A stretch of 16,271 bases of DNA from Pseudomonadota bacterium (GTDB taxonomy: Bacteria; Pseudomonadota; Alphaproteobacteria; Rhizobiales; Rhizobiaceae). Shown one piece after another: positions 14,595 through 16,271 of this stretch. Position 1 is the first letter of the stretch. Each line of letters starts with the position of its first letter. A model generated the notes under the pieces. That model saw only the letters and a list, made by a program, of their open reading frames with translations. It was not told the origin of the DNA and did no database searches. Made by a program: the position numbers and the translations under genes. The stretch is taken from positions 1-16,271 of the forward strand of contig JAEWHN010000127.1 of NCBI GenBank assembly GCA_023387775.1, read 5' to 3'.

Positions 14595-15389
14595 TCACAC
14601 CGCGATCGGCGCGCGAATGCTCGGATCGGCCTCGTAGTTCTCCAGCCGGAAATCCTCGAAGCGGAAGGCGAACAGGTCCTTCACTTCCGGATTGATCCAC
14701 ATCGTGGGCAAGGGCTTCGGCGTGCGCGAAAGCTGCTCGCGCGCCTGCTCGAAATGGTTCGAGTAGAGGTGCGCATCGCCCAGCGTGTGGATGAACTCGC
14801 CCGGCTTAAGCCCGCTCACCTGCGCCACCATCATCGTCAGCAACGCATAGGAGGCGATGTTGAACGGTACGCCGAGGAAGATGTCGGCCGAACGCTGGTA
14901 GAGCTGGCAGGAAAGCCGCCCCTCGGACACATAGAACTGGAACAGGCAGTGGCACGGAGGCAGCGCCATCTCGTCCACCTCGGCCGGGTTCCACGCCGAG
15001 ACGATCAGCCGCCGCGAATTGGGATTGTTGCGCAACTGCTGCAGAAGGTTTGCGATCTGGTCGATGCGCTCGCCGTTCGGAGCCGGCCAGGAACGCCACT
15101 GCGCGCCGTAGACGGGGCCGAGGTCGCCATTCTCGTCGGCCCACTCGTCCCAGATCGTCACGCCATGGTCGTGCAGATACTTGATGTTGGTGTCGCCGGC
15201 CAGAAACCAGAGCAGTTCATGGATGATCGACTTCAGGTGCAGCTTCTTCGTGGTGGTGACGGGAAAGCCCTCGGCCAGGTCGAAGCGCATCTGATAGCCG
15301 AACACCGAGCGCGTGCCGGTTCCGGTACGGTCGCTGCGGTCCACGCCGGTTTCGAGCACGTGTTTCAGGAGGTCGAGATACTGGCGCAT
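14595..15389 (-). CDS. thyA: thymidylate synthase
   Basis: ThyA methylates dUMP to dTMP using 5,10-methylene-tetrahydrofolate, producing dihydrofolate for DHFR to recycle. The 264-residue length is identical to E. coli ThyA. Landmarks are DRTGTGTRSVFG (20-30), the catalytic cysteine C146 in ALPPCHCLFQFYV, and RSADIFLGVPFNIASYALL, the dUMP/folate-binding region. The ATG at 15389 gives MRQYLDLLKHVLETG, the standard family N-terminus; the frame is open further upstream but the added residues are not family-like. It lies 120 bp after the DUF2853 gene on the same strand and converges with pit. Confidence 0.97.
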   Translation of the reverse strand: MRQYLDLLKHVLETGVDRSDRTGTGTRSVFGYQMRFDLAEGFPVTTTKKLHLKSIIHELLWFLAGDTNIKYLHDHGVTIWDEWADENGDLGPVYGAQWRSWPAPNGERIDQIANLLQQLRNNPNSRRLIVSAWNPAEVDEMALPPCHCLFQFYVSEGRLSCQLYQRSADIFLGVPFNIASYALLTMMVAQVSGLKPGEFIHTLGDAHLYSNHFEQAREQLSRTPKPLPTMWINPEVKDLFAFRFEDFRLENYEADPSIRAPIAV

Positions 15390-15431
15390 TGTTCCGCTTC
15401 GATTCGGTCGGGGAAAGCCGGTTATAACGTA

Positions 15432-15462
15432 AGCCCCGGCTTGCGCCATGCCAACCGGGGCT
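15432..15462. repeat. 8-bp perfect inverted repeat between DUF2853 and thyA
   Basis: AGCCCCGG (15432-15439) and CCGGGGCT (15455-15462) form a perfect stem with a 15-nt loop, 47 bp after the DUF2853 stop and 43 bp before the thyA start. Without a T-run on the minus strand it is at best a weak terminator for DUF2853. Confidence 0.4.
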
Positions 15463-15509
15463 CATTGCGCGCCTTCTGCCGCGGCGGCGGCTTGCGGCTG
15501 CACGTCGGC

Positions 15510-15821
15510 TCAGAGCCCAGCCAGCTTTCCCAGTTCCTTCGCGGCCAGGTAGTAGAAGGTCACGCGGCTCTTGGTGTGATCGGCCGACATCGCCTTGCAG
15601 ACCTTCTCCATCGCGGCATCTGCCTGGGCGTCGTCCGTCACGCCCAACTTCCTGGCGATCCAGCTTTCCTTGACGCGCTCCAGTTCCTTGGGATCGGTGC
15701 AGGACACCATCGAGGAATCGCGATTGCGCAATGCGATCCCCAGATGCTTCACGATCTTGTCGACCGCCGCAGCGTCGGCGTTGGCATCGTATTTCTTCAC
15801 GTCTGCGAGATAGTCGGTCAT
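15510..15821 (-). CDS. DUF2853 family small protein
   Basis: The 103-residue soluble, helical, highly charged protein matches DUF2853, a family found mostly in alphaproteobacteria. It begins MTDYLADVKKYDANADAAAVDKIVKHLGIAL and ends FYYLAAKELGKLAGL, with SWIARKLGV in the middle. There is no signal peptide or membrane segment, and no catalytic motif can be seen. I chose the ATG at 15821 because GAGGGA precedes it at good spacing and the sequence from there is family-like. The frame extends upstream to 15998, but those residues are low-quality and would run into the ssrA promoter. Function is unknown; divergence from ssrA is the only context. Confidence 0.9.
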   Translation of the reverse strand: MTDYLADVKKYDANADAAAVDKIVKHLGIALRNRDSSMVSCTDPKELERVKESWIARKLGVTDDAQADAAMEKVCKAMSADHTKSRVTFYYLAAKELGKLAGL

Positions 15822-15998
15822 GGGTAGTCCCTCGTTGAACAATAACCAACAACAGGATTTTCGCCCCGCGGACCGCAAACCGGGCGTTTCCGCGTCCTTC
15901 CCACCGTTGCGAAGCTTCGGCGGGGACCAGCCTCCTGTCAAGCACCTGCCGGCGGCGGATAACGCAGATTGGGCCCTTTTATTTTCGGCCGACCCCAC

Positions 15999-16004
15999 CT
16001 ATAT
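15999..16004 (+). promoter_or_regulatory. -10 element of the ssrA promoter
   Basis: CTATAT is a perfect match to the rhizobial housekeeping -10 consensus. It stands 5-10 bp before the expected 5' end of the tmRNA precursor, with a predicted start near 16011. The -35 region (around CTTTTA, 15976-15981) is only a weak match to CTTGAC. Confidence 0.5.
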
Positions 16005-16096
16005 TCGCGCTGTCAGCTTGCCTGACTATGGCAATAAATGGGCGATGCAATAAACCGTTCGGACCCGGGGGCGGTACCCGGCGCCTCCACCAAAAA

Positions 16097-16113
16097 CCGC
16101 TCTTCGGGAGCGG
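16097..16113 (+). other. hairpin in the tmRNA intervening segment
   Basis: CCGCTC (16097-16102) and GAGCGG (16108-16113) form a perfect 6-bp stem closed by TTCGG, flanked by A-rich and T-rich runs that can extend the pairing past a bulged C. It lies between the encoded CCA and the 5' end of the coding piece, so it belongs to the segment excised during maturation. The TTTT after it resembles a terminator, but transcription has to continue to make the coding piece. Confidence 0.75.
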
Positions 16114-16205
16114 CTTTTGATGGGGGCGAAATAGGATCGACGAAGGCGTAAAGATCGTACTTTTGCTCGGCATTGTACCACCGTTATCGGGCTATTTTTA
16201 TAGTT

Positions 16206-16244
16206 GCCAACGACAACTATGCGGAAGCACGTCTCGCTGCTTAA
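16206..16244 (+). other. tmRNA proteolysis tag reading frame
   Basis: GCC AAC GAC AAC TAT GCG GAA GCA CGT CTC GCT GCT TAA encodes ANDNYAEARLAA. Together with the alanine carried by tmRNA itself, the tag would be AANDNYAEARLAA. The hydrophobic LAA end is the ClpXP/ClpAP degron. The preceding TATAGTT corresponds to the conserved pre-resume element. Confidence 0.95.
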
Positions 16245-16271
16245 TGCGGCGCGATAGCTTCAAATCAAGCC

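Larger units (their letters stand above)
16011..16271 (+). ncRNA. ssrA: transfer-messenger RNA, permuted two-piece form (3' part outside the window)
   Basis: tmRNA with SmpB rescues stalled ribosomes and tags the products for proteolysis. Here the gene is circularly permuted, as in alphaproteobacteria: the acceptor piece comes first. It contains a T-arm (stem CCGGG 16065-16069 / CCCGG 16077-16081), the acceptor 3' strand CGCCTCC (16082-16088), A73 and an encoded CCA (16090-16092). A 29-nt intervening segment (16093-16121) with a CCGCTC/GAGCGG hairpin follows and should be removed. The coding piece begins at 16122 with GGGGGCG, which pairs with CGCCTCC in seven pairs; the third is G-U, the alanine identity element. 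The tag ORF starts with resume codon GCC at 16206 and reads ANDNYAEARLAA, stop TAA at 16242-16244. The 5' end is placed from the predicted promoter and is approximate. The remainder of the coding piece lies beyond the right edge. Confidence 0.96.

Noticed and set aside
15822..15998. N-terminal extension of DUF2853 to an ATG at 15998
   Set aside because: The added residues are not family-like, the ATG at 15821 has a good Shine-Dalgarno, and the extension would overlap the ssrA promoter.
16097..16118. Rho-independent terminator after the tmRNA CCA end
   Set aside because: The hairpin plus TTTT looks like one, but the coding piece with the tag lies downstream and must be on the same precursor, so it is better read as the excised intervening segment.
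1..16271. Mobile element, phage, CRISPR or defence island
   Set aside because: No transposase, integrase, repeat-spacer pattern, terminal inverted repeats or toxin-antitoxin pair was seen; gene content and composition look uniform and core-like.

Overview
The window is GC-rich, densely packed chromosomal DNA of an alphaproteobacterium, most likely a Rhizobiales member close to Mesorhizobium, Aminobacter or another Phyllobacteriaceae genus. Three things support this: a circularly permuted two-piece tmRNA gene with the tag ANDNYAEARLAA at the right edge; an ilvI gene preceded by a branched-chain-rich leader peptide and attenuator; and the gene set hflK-hflC-DUF2065-degP with folA, thyA, pit and serB-miaA nearby. 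No transposase, integrase, phage gene, CRISPR array or toxin-antitoxin pair is visible. This is core genome, not an accessory island.

Layout, left to right. (1) 1-1504, minus: the 5' part of the acetolactate synthase large-subunit gene (cut by the window edge), its attenuator, a 17-aa leader peptide and its promoter. (2) 1705-3525, plus: a HerA/FtsK-type ATPase with no nuclease partner. (3) 3576-5401, minus: a two-TM GGDEF diguanylate cyclase downstream of miaA. (4) 5436-6892, plus: serB followed by an overlapping GNAT acetyltransferase, ending in a strong bidirectional terminator. (5) 6939-10846, minus: hflK-hflC-DUF2065-degP, a membrane and periplasmic protein quality-control operon whose promoter resembles alphaproteobacterial heat-shock promoters. 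(6) 10968-12547, minus: a secreted DUF4424 protein translationally coupled to folA. (7) 12862-14520, plus: a DUF47 (PhoU-like) protein and a Pit phosphate permease. (8) 14595-15821, minus: thyA and, upstream of it, a DUF2853 protein. (9) about 16011-16271, plus: the tmRNA gene ssrA, cut by the window edge.

Functional links: folA and thyA form the dihydrofolate/thymidylate cycle and lie on the same strand, split by the oppositely oriented phosphate-uptake pair. HflK/HflC restrain FtsH at the inner membrane, DegP handles damaged periplasmic proteins, and tmRNA tags stalled products for degradation, so three proteolysis-related loci lie within about 9 kb. The ilvI leader shows the clearest cis-regulation: leader peptide codons for Leu, Ile and Val, a stem that would be disturbed by a stalled ribosome, and an intrinsic terminator ahead of the structural gene.

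I found no clearly new multi-gene system. The best leads are the apparently leaderless ilv attenuator peptide, the heat-shock-like hflK promoter, the non-canonical T-loop of the permuted tmRNA, the orphan HerA-type ATPase, and the DUF4424-folA coupling.
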